Of a stretch of 64,000 nt of DNA, positions 17,295-29,132 are shown piece after piece. How positions within the stretch are numbered: the stretch's first letter is position 1; each line of letters starts with the position of its first letter. Location: positions 124,001 to 188,000 of the forward strand of contig JANJTA010000032.1 in NCBI GenBank assembly GCA_024711345.1, in the 5' to 3' direction. The position numbers were made by a program, and so were the translations under genes. This stretch comes from Rhodanobacter sp. (GTDB lineage Bacteria > Pseudomonadota > Gammaproteobacteria > Xanthomonadales > Rhodanobacteraceae). The notes under the pieces were generated by a model that made no database searches, was not told the DNA's origin, and saw only the letters and a list, made by a program, of their open reading frames with translations.

Positions 17295-20009
17295 TCAGAC
17301 GGTCAGCGGGTTCGGCTTGTCCGGGTCGAGCTTGTACTCGCGGATCGCGCGCGCCACGTCCTTGGCGTTGACCTTGCCTTCCTTCGCCAGCGCGGCCAGC
17401 GCGGCGTGGGCGATCCAGTAGCGGCTGATCTCGAAGAACTCGCGCAGGTGCTCGCGGGTGTCCGAGCGGCCGTAGCCGTCGGCGCCCAGCGCGGTGAAGG
17501 AGCGGCCCTCGGGCACGAACGCGCGCACCTGGTCGACCACGCCGCGCACGTACTCGCTGGCGGCGATCACCGGGCCGTCGTGCCCGTCCAGGCACTGCGC
17601 GACGTGGGGCACGCGCGGCGTCTTCGCCTCCGGATGCAGGCGGTTCCAGCGTTCGCAGTCGAAGCCGTCGCGCGACAGTTCGCTGAAGCTGGGGCAGGAC
17701 CACACGTCGGCCTTCACGCCGAAGTCGGCATCCAGCAGTTCGGCCGCGGCGATCGCCTCGATCAGCGAACCGCCCGCCGCCATCAGCTGCACGCGCGGCG
17801 CGTTGTTCTTGCCCTTGCCCTTGGCCGTGCCGGCGCCCGAATCGCGGAACAGGTACATGCCCTTGACGATGCCGTCGTAGCAGCCCTCGGGCATGTCCGG
17901 GTGGGTGTAGTTCTCGTTGGTGGTGGTGATGTAGTAGAAGACGTCCTGCTGCTCCTCGTACATCTCCTGCACGCCGCGATGGAGCAGCACCGCCACCTCG
18001 TAGGAGTACGTGGGGTCGTAGGCGCGGCAGTTGGGCACGGTGCCGGCCATCAGCTGCGAGGCGGCGTCGGAGTGCTGCAGGCCCTCGCCGGGGAAGCTGG
18101 CGCCGGCGGTGGCGCCGATCAGGAAGCCGCGCGCGCGCTGGTCGCCGGCCGCCCAGATCAGGTCGCCCACGCGGCGGAAGCCGAAGAACGAGTAGTAGAT
18201 GAAGAACGGCAGCATCGGCTGGTTGGACACCGAGTAGCTGGTGGCCGCGGCGATCCACGCCGACATGCCGCCGGCCTCGGAGATGCCTTCCTGCAGCACC
18301 TGGCCGTCCTGCGCCTCACGGTAGTACAGCAGCTGGTCGGCGTCCTGCGGGCGGTACTTCTGGCCGAACGGCGCGTAGATGCCGATCTGGCGGAACATGC
18401 CCTCCATGCCGAAGGTGCGCGCTTCGTCGGCCACGATCGGCACCACGCGCGGGCCGAGCTGCTTGTCGCGCAGCAACAGGTTCATGCCGCGCACCAGCGC
18501 CATGGTGTTGGAGATCTCGCGCTCGCCGGTGCCGGCGGTGATCTGCGCGAAGGCGGACAGCTCCGGCGCCTTGCACGGCACGTCGGTGCGGCGCCGGCGC
18601 TGCGGCAAGTGGCCGCCCAGCGCGCGGCGGCGCTCCGCCATGTATTCCACCTCGGCCGAGTTCGCGCCGGGGTGGTAGTAGGGCACGCTGTCGAGCTTGT
18701 CGTCGGCAATCGGGATCTGGAAGCGGTCGCGGAAGTGCCGCACCGCGTCGCCGGTCATCTTCTTCTGCTGATGGGTGGGGTTTTCCGCCTCGCCCGAGCC
18801 GATGCCCATGCCGTAGCCCTTCACCGTCTTGGCCAGGATCACCGTGGGCATGCCCTTGGTGTTCACCGCCGCATGGTAGGCGGCGTAGACCTTGTGCGGG
18901 TCGTGGCCGCCGCGGTTGAGGCGCCAGATGTCGTCGTCGCTGAGGTTGGCGACCATCTCGCGGGTCTGCGGGTACTTGCCGAAGAAGTGCTCGCGCGTGT
19001 ACGCGCCGCCGAACGCCTTGCAGGCCTGGTACTCGCCGTCGACGGTTTCCATCATCAGCTTGCGCAGGATGCCGTCGTTGTCGCGCGCCAGCAGCGGATC
19101 CCAGTAGGAGCCCCAGATCACCTTGATCGCGTTCCAGCCGGCGCCGCGGAACACGCCTTCCAGTTCCTGGATGATCTTGCCGTTGCCGCGCACCGGGCCG
19201 TCCAGGCGCTGCAGGTTGCAGTTGATCACGAAGATCAGGTTGTCCAGTCCCTCGCGGCCGGCCAGCGCGATGGCGCCGAGCGATTCGGGCTCGTCCACCT
19301 CGCCGTCGCCCAGGAAGCACCACACCTTGCGGTCGGACTTGGGCACCAGGCCGCGGTTCTCCAGGTAGCGGAAGAACTGCGCCTGGTAGATCGCCTGGAT
19401 CGGGCCCAGCCCCATCGACACCGTGGGCATCTGCCAGTAGTCGGGCATCAGCCACGGGTGCGGGTAGGAGGTGAGCGAGCGGTGGCCGCCGATCACGTCG
19501 GCGCGGAACAGATCCATCTGCTCCTCGCTGATGCGGCCTTCGAGGAAAGAGCGCGCGTAGATGCCGGGGCTGATGTGGCCCTGGTAGCCGATCAGGTCGC
19601 CGGGATGCTCGGCGCTGGGCGCGCGCCAGAAATGGTTGAAGCCCACGTCGTACAGCGTGGCCGAGGAGGCGAAGCTGGCGATGTGGCCGCCCAGCATGCC
19701 GGGCTTGCGGTTGGTGCGCACCACCATCGCCATCGCGTTCCAGCGGATCAGCGAGCGGATGCGCCATTCCATCGCCGCGTCGCCGGGGCTCTTGGCCTCG
19801 TTCGCCGGCGCGATGGTGTTGACGTAGGCGGTGGTCGGGTCGAACGGCAGGTGACCACCCGAGCGGCGGGTGGTATCGACCATTTTCTCGAGCAGGAAAT
19901 GCGCGCGCTCGGTGCCGTCGTGGTGGATCACCGCATCGAGCGAGTCGATCCACTCCCGGGTTTCGGTGGGGTCGATGTCCTGGTTGAGGATGTCGTCGAG
20001 CTGATCCAT
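17295..20009 (-). CDS. aceE: pyruvate dehydrogenase E1 component, homodimeric type
   Basis: 904 residues from the ATG at 20009, preceded by GGAGAAT (E. coli AceE is 887). It decarboxylates pyruvate with thiamine diphosphate and passes the acetyl group to the E2 lipoyl domain. The TPP/Mg site GDGEVDEPES...N-C-N is at ~235-265, and SGGHLPFD, YVNTIAPANEAK and WRIRSLIRWNAMAMV are typical of the homodimeric class. E2 and E3 genes are not adjacent, as in Xanthomonas, where aceE stands alone. The 198-bp region upstream should hold its promoter. Confidence 0.98.
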   Translation of the reverse strand: MDQLDDILNQDIDPTETREWIDSLDAVIHHDGTERAHFLLEKMVDTTRRSGGHLPFDPTTAYVNTIAPANEAKSPGDAAMEWRIRSLIRWNAMAMVVRTNRKPGMLGGHIASFASSATLYDVGFNHFWRAPSAEHPGDLIGYQGHISPGIYARSFLEGRISEEQMDLFRADVIGGHRSLTSYPHPWLMPDYWQMPTVSMGLGPIQAIYQAQFFRYLENRGLVPKSDRKVWCFLGDGEVDEPESLGAIALAGREGLDNLIFVINCNLQRLDGPVRGNGKIIQELEGVFRGAGWNAIKVIWGSYWDPLLARDNDGILRKLMMETVDGEYQACKAFGGAYTREHFFGKYPQTREMVANLSDDDIWRLNRGGHDPHKVYAAYHAAVNTKGMPTVILAKTVKGYGMGIGSGEAENPTHQQKKMTGDAVRHFRDRFQIPIADDKLDSVPYYHPGANSAEVEYMAERRRALGGHLPQRRRRTDVPCKAPELSAFAQITAGTGEREISNTMALVRGMNLLLRDKQLGPRVVPIVADEARTFGMEGMFRQIGIYAPFGQKYRPQDADQLLYYREAQDGQVLQEGISEAGGMSAWIAAATSYSVSNQPMLPFFIYYSFFGFRRVGDLIWAAGDQRARGFLIGATAGASFPGEGLQHSDAASQLMAGTVPNCRAYDPTYSYEVAVLLHRGVQEMYEEQQDVFYYITTTNENYTHPDMPEGCYDGIVKGMYLFRDSGAGTAKGKGKNNAPRVQLMAAGGSLIEAIAAAELLDADFGVKADVWSCPSFSELSRDGFDCERWNRLHPEAKTPRVPHVAQCLDGHDGPVIAASEYVRGVVDQVRAFVPEGRSFTALGADGYGRSDTREHLREFFEISRYWIAHAALAALAKEGKVNAKDVARAIREYKLDPDKPNPLTV

Positions 20010-20207
20010 GAAGATTCTCCGCGGCGCCGTTGCAGCGCCCATGCTTGAGGGGACATCCCGCCGCCGGGGATCGCGGCGGGATCGGCGTCCAAGTCTAGCC
20101 GCTGGGCCCGGGGGTCGCCATCCGCCGGTGCCCCATGCGCCGGCGCACGGCGACCGCGGCGGCGTGCGCGACGGCGTGCCGCGCGCCGCCGACGGGCGGC
20201 GGCCGGC

Positions 20208-22499
<2,292 letters not shown>

Positions 22500-22610
22500 G
22501 GGTACGCTTGGTCGATGAAGGGAAGTCATCCGCCGCAGCGGACGATTCCCGCTGATGTTAACACCGGGGCACCCTGCACCGGCCCGTTGCAGCGGCGCCA
22601 CGCCGCGCCG

Positions 22611-23900
22611 CTAGACGCTCTGCAGCAGCTCGTCACCCTGCACCCGGTTCAACTGGATGCCGTTGATGAAGACCGAGAACGCCAGCTTGCCGGCCAGCCC
22701 GTGCACGTGCTGCATCCACGGCGGCAGCCAGCGCGGCGGCAGGATCGTGCCGGAGTCGAAGTGCGGCTGCAGCGCCACCACGTCGTGCAGGGTCAGCTTG
22801 CCGGCGAACAGGTGGCGCAGCAAGTCCATCCGCCGCTGCCGCAGCGCCCAGCGGAAAAACGTGTGCACGGTGAGCAGGCCGGACAGGTAGACATTATCCT
22901 TGGCGAACGCCGCGCCGCCGCCCAGCGGCACGCCGCGGAACACCCGCTGGGTCGAATGGAAGCTGTCCGCCACGCTCTGGCCGCAGGCGCTGAAATACTT
23001 GTAGACCTCGACGAAGTCGGCGCCACCCAGCGCCATGTCGATCGCCAGGATGCGCAGGCTGATGCGCTTGAGCCGCGCGATGTCGATCGCGCCGGACATC
23101 AGCTCGGCGAACACCGCCAGCCCTTCCTGGGTCGCGGTGACCCGCGGCGAGGTACGCGCCAGCGAGGCCAGCAGCGGCTGCCGGCGGCCGTTCAGCGCGG
23201 TCAGCGAATGCACGAACGCCTCGTGCGCCAGCAACTGGTGGCGGTCGTATTCACTGAAGCTGGCGCCGCCGCGCAGGCGGATGCGGGTGGCGCCGGCGGC
23301 GGCCTTGGCGGTCAGCTCGGGGTCGACCTCGACGCTGATGGTGCCGGCGCCGAAGAACTCGTCCAGGGTGGCGGCCAGGTCGCCGCGCAGCACGTCGGCC
23401 GGTATGTTCACGCAGCTGTCGTCGGCCAGCAGGTCCGCGCCCAGTTCGTCGGACAGCTCGACGAAGTAGCGCGCCGCGTCGAGGTTGCTGCGCTGGCTGC
23501 CGGGGATGAGGTCGTCCGGTCGCCCGTACAGCGCGATCGACGGCGCGGTGACACCGGCGCTGCCGACCGACTCCAGCATGCCGGCGGCGATGCGCCAGGA
23601 TTCGGCGGTGCGGCGCAGGTAGTCGCCCAGCGGGTCGATGTCGGCCGGATCGCTGCCACCCGCGGCCGCCTCGATCGCCGCCAGCTCGGCGCGCGCCGCG
23701 GACAGGTCCGGCCGCGCGTAGCTCACCTGCGGCAGGGCGAAGCGGCCGCCGGCGTAGTCCGCGATCATGCGGTCCTCCAGCGAGGCCGGCCAGGCCACCG
23801 TGGGCAGGATGCGGATGCCGCGCACCGCCGCCAGCAGGCGCTGGTCGAGCACGGCGTAGCGCTGCAGCTGCGGCGCCACGGCACCAGCCGATGTGCTCAT
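22611..23900 (-). CDS. QEGLA-motif putative peptidase (DUF1704, flavohemoglobin-expression-modulating family)
   Basis: 429 residues. It holds the eponymous T-Q-E-G-L-A-V-F block and an upstream LLAHEAFVHSLTALNGR segment; together HE...H and the QEG glutamate make a plausible zinc site, as in tyrosine-carboxypeptidase-like DUF1704 enzymes. No signal peptide, so cytoplasmic. The family name refers to an effect on flavohemoglobin expression, but the biochemical role in bacteria is not settled. It precedes maeB on the same strand, 111 bp away. Confidence 0.88.
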   Translation of the reverse strand: MSTSAGAVAPQLQRYAVLDQRLLAAVRGIRILPTVAWPASLEDRMIADYAGGRFALPQVSYARPDLSAARAELAAIEAAAGGSDPADIDPLGDYLRRTAESWRIAAGMLESVGSAGVTAPSIALYGRPDDLIPGSQRSNLDAARYFVELSDELGADLLADDSCVNIPADVLRGDLAATLDEFFGAGTISVEVDPELTAKAAAGATRIRLRGGASFSEYDRHQLLAHEAFVHSLTALNGRRQPLLASLARTSPRVTATQEGLAVFAELMSGAIDIARLKRISLRILAIDMALGGADFVEVYKYFSACGQSVADSFHSTQRVFRGVPLGGGAAFAKDNVYLSGLLTVHTFFRWALRQRRMDLLRHLFAGKLTLHDVVALQPHFDSGTILPPRWLPPWMQHVHGLAGKLAFSVFINGIQLNRVQGDELLQSV

Positions 23901-24046
23901 CGCGCGGCCCCATGTGACGCGCCGGAGCGATGGCGCGACCCGGGACCTGACGACGACGACCGGCGCATGCCTGCCCTCCGCTGCAACGATGCCGCGATAC
24001 TAGATGCTTTGGCGCGCCTCGTCCGCATGGCCGCGCGTGCCGGCCT

Positions 24047-25102
24047 TCAGTCCCGCTCGCGCTGCCCGCGATGGCCGTGCGGGCGCTCGATCGGCCGGCC
24101 GCCGCGCTGGCGGCGCAGGCGTGCTTCCAGCGTCGCCGCCTGCTCCTCGCGCTCGTCGTGCAGCTTGAGGAAGCTGCGCCAGCGCCCGGGCGCCAGCTCG
24201 CCGCTGCCCAGTGCCGCCTGCACCGCGCAGCCCGGCTCGCTGCCGTGGCCGCAATCGGCGAAACGGCATTGCTCGGCCAGCGCCTCGATGTCGGCGAACA
24301 GGTCGAGGTTTTCCTCGCCGGTCAGCTTCAGCTCGCGCATGCCGGGGGTGTCGATCAGGCAGCCGCCCGACGGCAACTGCAGCAGCGCGCGGTGAGTGGT
24401 GGTGTGGCGGCCGCGGCTGTCGTGGCTGCGCACTTCGGCAGTGGCCATGCGCGCGGTGCCGAGCAGCGTATTGGTCAGGGTCGACTTGCCGGCGCCGGAG
24501 GAACCGACCAGCACCGCGCTGTCGCCCGGCTGCAGGTAGGCGGCCAGCAGCGCCACGCTGGCTGGGTCCTTGCCGTTCAGCGCGTGGATCGGCGTGCCCG
24601 CGGGCAGCCGCGCGCGCAACGCGTCGATCCGCGCGGTGGCGTCCTCGTGCACATCCAGCTTGCTCAGCAGCACCACCGGCTGCGCGCCGGACCCCTCGGT
24701 CAGCGACAGGTAGCGCTCGATCCGCGCCGGGTTGAAGTCGCCGTCCAGCCCGGTCAGCACCAGCACGTAGTCGATGTTGGTGGCGATCAGCTGGCGCTCG
24801 TAGCGCTCGCCGGCCGCCGCGCGCGACAGCACCGTGCGCCGCGCCAGCACGTTCACGATGTGCGGCGGCCGGCCCGCCGCGACCTCCACGAAGTCGCCGA
24901 CCACCGGCCGTTCGGCCGGGTCGAGGCCGCGCTTGAGGAAACGCCCGTCCGGCTGCGCGCCGAACAGGTTCTCGCCGTCGTACAGCTCGTAGCCGGAACG
25001 ATGCTGGGCCACCACCCGCGCCAGGCGCAGCCCGCCGCCGGGCAGCGCAGCGCCGCGCCAGCCGATGCGGCGCAGGCGTTCGATCGTTTCGGCATCACTC
25101 AT
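24047..25102 (-). CDS. rsgA: ribosome small-subunit-dependent GTPase A
   Basis: 351 residues from the ATG at 25102. Late 30S-assembly GTPase. An N-terminal OB domain (to ~95) is followed by a circularly permuted GTPase: SKLD (G4, ~147-150) comes before GSSGAGKST (G1, ~200-208) and DTPG (G3, ~251-254). A zinc knuckle C-x4-C-x-H-x5-C lies at ~279-292. All diagnostic elements are intact. Divergent from alaA. Confidence 0.96.
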   Translation of the reverse strand: MSDAETIERLRRIGWRGAALPGGGLRLARVVAQHRSGYELYDGENLFGAQPDGRFLKRGLDPAERPVVGDFVEVAAGRPPHIVNVLARRTVLSRAAAGERYERQLIATNIDYVLVLTGLDGDFNPARIERYLSLTEGSGAQPVVLLSKLDVHEDATARIDALRARLPAGTPIHALNGKDPASVALLAAYLQPGDSAVLVGSSGAGKSTLTNTLLGTARMATAEVRSHDSRGRHTTTHRALLQLPSGGCLIDTPGMRELKLTGEENLDLFADIEALAEQCRFADCGHGSEPGCAVQAALGSGELAPGRWRSFLKLHDEREEQAATLEARLRRQRGGRPIERPHGHRGQRERD

Positions 25103-25260
25103 GGGGAGATCGGTCGGCACGGTTCGGCTGATTATGCCCTGCCTGGAGATTGCCCGACGATGAACCGCAAACCGGCCCCAAACCCGCTCGCGCTGCACTG
25201 CACCACGCTGCTAGCATCGGAGCCGTCGAACCCATCCCGGACATGCAGAGGACAGCGGCG

Positions 25261-26508
25261 TTGACCCCGATCACCCCCAGTGCGCACCTGGCGGACGTGC
25301 GCTACGAAATCCGCGGCGCGCTGACCCGGCGCGCGCGCGAGCTGGAGGCCGCCGGCCTCGACATCATCAAGCTCAACATCGGCAACCCCGGCCGCTACGG
25401 CTTCGAGGCGCCGGCGCAGCTGCGCGAGGCGATCGCCGGCCACCTGCGCGACAGCGAAGCGTACGGCCACGAGCAGGGGCTGGAAGCAGCCCGCGAGGCG
25501 ATCGCCGCGCAGCAGCACGCACGCGGCGCACGCGGCGTCGAGCCCGAGCGCATCTTCATCGGCAACGGCGTCAGCGAACTGATCGACCTCGGCCTGCGCG
25601 CGCTGCTGCAGCCCGGCGACGAGGTGCTGCTGCCCAGCCCCGACTACCCGCTGTGGAGCGCCGCCACCATCCTCAACGGCGGCCAGCCGCGCTACTACCG
25701 CTGCCTCGCGCGTGACGGCCACCTGCCCGATCCGGACGAGATCGAGGCGCTGGTCACCCCGCGTACCCGCGCGCTGGTGCTGATCAACCCGAACAATCCC
25801 ACCGGCGCGGTGTATCCGCGCGCACTGCTGCAGCGGCTGGTGGAGGTCGCCGCGCGGCACCGGCTGCTGCTGCTGTCCGACGAGATCTACGACGAGATCC
25901 TGTACGACGGCGCCGCGTTCCAGCCGCTGGCCGAAGTGGCCGGCAAGGTGCCCTGCCTGAGCTTCGGCGGCCTGTCCAAGGTGCACCGCGCCTGCGGCTA
26001 CCGGGTGGGCTGGATGAGCCTGTCCGGCGACCACGCGCGCAGCGCGGCGTACCGCGATGCGCTGCAGCTGCTGGCGGCGCTGCGCCTGTGCGCGAACGTC
26101 ACCGCGCAGTGGGCCGTGCTGCCGGCGCTGCAAGGCGCGCCCACCATCGGCGCGCTGACCGCGCCCGGCGGGCGGCTGCATGAGGCACGGCGGATCGTGC
26201 TCGAAGGCGTGGCCGCCAGCGACCACCTGGAACTGGTCGCCCCGGACGGCGCGCTGTACGCGTTCCCGCAGGTGCGCGCCGAGCGCATCCCCCGCTTCGA
26301 CGACGAGGCCTTTGCGCTGCGCCTGCTGGAAGAGGAATCGGTGCTGGTGGTGCCCGGCAGCAGTTTCAACGTGCCGGGCAGCCGCCACTTCCGGCTGACC
26401 CTGCTGCCGCCACCGGCGCAGCTGCGCGAGGTGTTCGTGCGGATCGAGCGGGTGCTCGTGCGGATGGCGCACGAGCAGTCGCCCCAGCCCGCCGTCGCGG
26501 TGGCTTGA
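25261..26508 (+). CDS. alaA: alanine aminotransferase AlaA-like PLP enzyme
   Basis: 415 residues from a TTG at 25261. AGAGGACA lies eight bases upstream, and the N-terminus TPITPSAHLADVRYEIRG aligns with E. coli AlaA only from this codon; an ATG at 25243 has no ribosome site. Class-I fold: LNIGNPGRYGF, YIGNGVSEL-like IFIGNGVSELIDLGL, NPNNPTGAVY, the SDEIYDEILYDG block, and the PLP lysine in FGGLSKVHRACGYRVGWM. It transfers amino groups between alanine/pyruvate and glutamate/2-oxoglutarate. It precedes the SGNH hydrolase by 4 bp, a likely operon. Confidence 0.9.
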   Translation: MTPITPSAHLADVRYEIRGALTRRARELEAAGLDIIKLNIGNPGRYGFEAPAQLREAIAGHLRDSEAYGHEQGLEAAREAIAAQQHARGARGVEPERIFIGNGVSELIDLGLRALLQPGDEVLLPSPDYPLWSAATILNGGQPRYYRCLARDGHLPDPDEIEALVTPRTRALVLINPNNPTGAVYPRALLQRLVEVAARHRLLLLSDEIYDEILYDGAAFQPLAEVAGKVPCLSFGGLSKVHRACGYRVGWMSLSGDHARSAAYRDALQLLAALRLCANVTAQWAVLPALQGAPTIGALTAPGGRLHEARRIVLEGVAASDHLELVAPDGALYAFPQVRAERIPRFDDEAFALRLLEEESVLVVPGSSFNVPGSRHFRLTLLPPPAQLREVFVRIERVLVRMAHEQSPQPAVAVA

Positions 26509-26512
26509 TCGC

Positions 26513-27112
26513 ATGTCGGCCTGGCTCGCTCTCGGCGACTCCTACACCATCGGCGAAGCGGTGGCCGCGCACGAGCGCTGGCCAGCCGTGCTGGCGCAGC
26601 GCCTGCGCCAGGCCGGCACGCCGCTCGGCGAACCGCAGATCGTCGCCGTCACCGGCTGGACCACCGACGAACTGGCGCAAGGCATGGACGCCGCCACGCT
26701 GGCGCCGCCCTACGAGCTGGTGACGCTGCAGATCGGCGTGAACAACCAGTACCGCGGCCGCCCGGCCGACGATTACCGCAACGAGTTCGCCGGCCTGCTG
26801 GCCCGTGCGGTCGTGCTGGCCGGCGGGCGCGCCGCGCGCGTGGTGGTGGCCTCGATTCCGGACTGGGGCGTCACCCGTTTCGCCGTCGAGCAGGGCCGCG
26901 ATTCGGCGCGCATCGCCGCAGAACTCGACGCCTACAACGCGATCGCCGGCGATGCCTGCCGCCGCGTCGGCGTGCGCTTCGTCGACGTCACCGGCATCTC
27001 GCGCCGGCACCCCGAGCTGCTCGCCGACGACGGCCTGCACCCTTCCGCCGCGCAGTACGCGCTGTGGGCGGAAGCGATCGAGCCGGCGGTGCGCGCGGCG
27101 CTGGCCGCATAG
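26513..27112 (+). CDS. SGNH/GDSL-type esterase
   Basis: 199 residues. Block I GDSYT (Ser ~10), the GVNNQYRG block (Asn ~77) and the C-terminal DGLHPS (Asp ~173, His ~176) supply the complete SGNH catalytic set. No signal peptide, so it is probably a cytoplasmic esterase or deacetylase. It starts 4 bp after alaA and is probably translated from the same transcript. Substrate unknown. Confidence 0.9.
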   Translation: MSAWLALGDSYTIGEAVAAHERWPAVLAQRLRQAGTPLGEPQIVAVTGWTTDELAQGMDAATLAPPYELVTLQIGVNNQYRGRPADDYRNEFAGLLARAVVLAGGRAARVVVASIPDWGVTRFAVEQGRDSARIAAELDAYNAIAGDACRRVGVRFVDVTGISRRHPELLADDGLHPSAAQYALWAEAIEPAVRAALAA

Positions 27113-27201
27113 CCGCGCAACCGGGCTGCAACCTTCCCGCCATCGCACGGTGACGTGCCGATCGCACACTGGCGCCCCGGGCCACCAGCGGGGAACGCGC
27201 C

Positions 27202-28059
27202 ATGACCAGCCTGCACTGCCGCAGCGCCTTCATCTCCGACGTGCACCTGGGCACGCCGGACTGCAAGGCCGCCTACCTGCTCGACTTCCTGCGCCGGCTG
27301 CGCTGCGAGCAGATCTACCTGGTCGGCGACATCGTCGATCTGGAAGCCCTGTCCCGCCGCCACGGCTGGCGCGCCGAACACAGCGCGGTGATCGCCGAGC
27401 TGCTGGCGCTGGCGCGCCGCGGCGTCGAGGTGGTCTACATTCCCGGCAACCACGACGCGCCGCTGCGCGGCCTGCACGGACAATGCATCGGCGGCGTGCG
27501 GATCGCGCTGGACGCCGTGCACGTCGGCGCCGACGGTCGTCGCTACCGGGTCAGCCACGGCGACGAATTCGATCCCGAGCGACTCGGCCGCCGCTGGATG
27601 CTGCACTTCGGCGAGGCAATGCACCGCCTGGTGTGCTGGAGCAACCGCCAGCTGCACGCACTGCGGCAACGACTGGCGCTGCCGTACCTGCCGTTGTCGA
27701 TCATCCTCAAGTCGCATCTCGCCCGGGCGCTGGCGTACATCCGCGCCTACGAACAGCGCGTGGCCACCGATGCGCGTGAGCGCGGCTTCGACGGCCATAT
27801 CTGCGGCCACATCCACTTCGGCCACGTGCGCGAAATGGATGGCGTGCTCTACCTCAACGACGGCGACTGGGTCGAGCATTGCACCGCGCTGGTCGAGGAC
27901 CACACCGGCGCGATGGAGCTGATCCACTGGAGCGAGCAGCCCACCGCGCTGGGCCGGGCCAGCCGCGAGCTGGTGTGGCCTTCGCCGGCCGCGGTGCGGG
28001 CGCTGGCGCCGCTGGCGGCACGCCGGCACGACCTGAACGAATTGCACCGGGCCGCCTGA
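27202..28059 (+). CDS. LpxH-like UDP-2,3-diacylglucosamine diphosphatase family metallophosphoesterase
   Basis: 285 residues with an intact calcineurin-like metal site: D-V-H (~13-15), GDIVD (~42-46), GNHD (~82-85), SHGDEFD and GHIHFGH. The family includes LpxH (hydrolysis of UDP-2,3-diacylglucosamine in lipid A synthesis). This protein is of the longer LpxH-like type with RALAYIRAYEQRV between motifs, so the true substrate is uncertain; a separate canonical LpxH may exist elsewhere. GGGGAA precedes the ATG. Confidence 0.82.
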   Translation: MTSLHCRSAFISDVHLGTPDCKAAYLLDFLRRLRCEQIYLVGDIVDLEALSRRHGWRAEHSAVIAELLALARRGVEVVYIPGNHDAPLRGLHGQCIGGVRIALDAVHVGADGRRYRVSHGDEFDPERLGRRWMLHFGEAMHRLVCWSNRQLHALRQRLALPYLPLSIILKSHLARALAYIRAYEQRVATDARERGFDGHICGHIHFGHVREMDGVLYLNDGDWVEHCTALVEDHTGAMELIHWSEQPTALGRASRELVWPSPAAVRALAPLAARRHDLNELHRAA

Positions 28060-28136
28060 CGCGGGCGGGCTTGAAGGGCAACCGGCCTCCCGCATATCGG
28101 ACGGCGTATCATTGGCCTTCTTCCCCGGAGTTTCCC

Positions 28137-29060
28137 ATGTCCCTCGACGCCACCACCCGCGAACGTATCGAAACCCTGCTCAAGGACCACCGCGTGGTGC
28201 TGTTCATGAAGGGCAATCGCCAGCAGCCGATGTGCGGCTTCTCCGCCGCCGCCACCAACACGCTGAACGAGCTGCTGGCGGAGTACCACACGGTCAACGT
28301 GCTGGACGACCCGGAAATCCGCGAGGGCATCAAGGCCTACGGCGACTGGCCGACCATCCCGCAGCTGTACGTGGAAGGCGAGCTGGTCGGCGGCGCCGAC
28401 ATCATCCGCCAGATGTACGGCAGCGGCGAGCTGCATGCGCTGTTCGGCATCGCCGCGCCGGATCGCACCCCACCGGAAATCACCATCACCGACGCCGCCG
28501 CCGAGGCGATCCGCCAGGGCACCGCCGGCGCGCAGGGCATGGCGCTGCACCTGGAGATCGGCCCCGACCACAGCGCCGGCTTCCAGCTGGCGCCGGCCGG
28601 CGAGCACGACATCGTGGCCAGCGCGAACGGACTGGAGATCCACTTCGACCCGGCGAGTGCGCAGCGTGCGAAGGGCATCGTGATCGACTGGGTCTCCACC
28701 GTGCAGGGCGAAGGCCTCAGCCTGAAGTTCCCCGGCGCCGTCGAGATCAAGTCGCTCAGCGTGCAGCAGCTCCAGCAGCGGCTGGCCGCCAACGACATCA
28801 CCCTGATCGACGTGCGCCCCGCCGCCGGCCGCGCCATGGCCGCGCCGCTGGCGCAGGCCCGGGTGCTGGAGGAGGAAGGCTACGAGAGCCTGGCCAGCCT
28901 GCCGAAAGACACCGCGCTGGCCTTCATCTGCCACCACGGCATGTCCAGCCGCGCCATGGCCGAACGCTTCGCCGCGCACGGCTTCAGCAACCTGCACAAC
29001 GTCGAAGGCGGGATGGACGCGTGGGCCAGCGAGATCGACTCCGGCGTGCCGCGCTACTGA
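28137..29060 (+). CDS. Grx4-family monothiol glutaredoxin fused to A-type-like and rhodanese domains
   Basis: 307 residues; CCGGAG precedes the ATG at 28137. Domain 1 (~1-105) is a monothiol glutaredoxin with CGFS at ~33-36 and WPTIPQLYVEGELVGG. Domain 2 (~112-202) resembles the HesB/IscA A-type Fe-S carriers (ITDAAAEAIRQ..., GLEIHFDPASAQRAKGIVIDW) but has none of their three cysteines. Domain 3 (~205-307) is a rhodanese with active Cys ~265 in CHHGMSSR. Likely an Fe-S trafficking or sulfur-transfer protein. Single-domain Grx4 (GrxD) is ~110 residues. Confidence 0.92.
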   Translation: MSLDATTRERIETLLKDHRVVLFMKGNRQQPMCGFSAAATNTLNELLAEYHTVNVLDDPEIREGIKAYGDWPTIPQLYVEGELVGGADIIRQMYGSGELHALFGIAAPDRTPPEITITDAAAEAIRQGTAGAQGMALHLEIGPDHSAGFQLAPAGEHDIVASANGLEIHFDPASAQRAKGIVIDWVSTVQGEGLSLKFPGAVEIKSLSVQQLQQRLAANDITLIDVRPAAGRAMAAPLAQARVLEEEGYESLASLPKDTALAFICHHGMSSRAMAERFAAHGFSNLHNVEGGMDAWASEIDSGVPRY

Positions 29061-29083
29061 GCGCCCATCAGCGCTGGCACAGG

Positions 29084-29109
29084 AAAACGGCGCCCTCGGG
29101 CGCCGTTTT
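29084..29109. terminator. bidirectional terminator between glutaredoxin and beta-hydroxylase genes
   Basis: Perfect 12-bp stem, AAAACGGCGCCC pairing with GGGCGCCGTTTT around a two-base centre. A-run on the left and T-run on the right make it active for both converging genes. Confidence 0.85.
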
Positions 29110-29132
29110 CGCTGGACCCGAGGCGGCGCCGA

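Noticed and set aside
25243-25260. ATG at 25243 as the alaA start
   Set aside because: No ribosome site, and similarity to AlaA begins exactly at the TTG at 25261, which has one.
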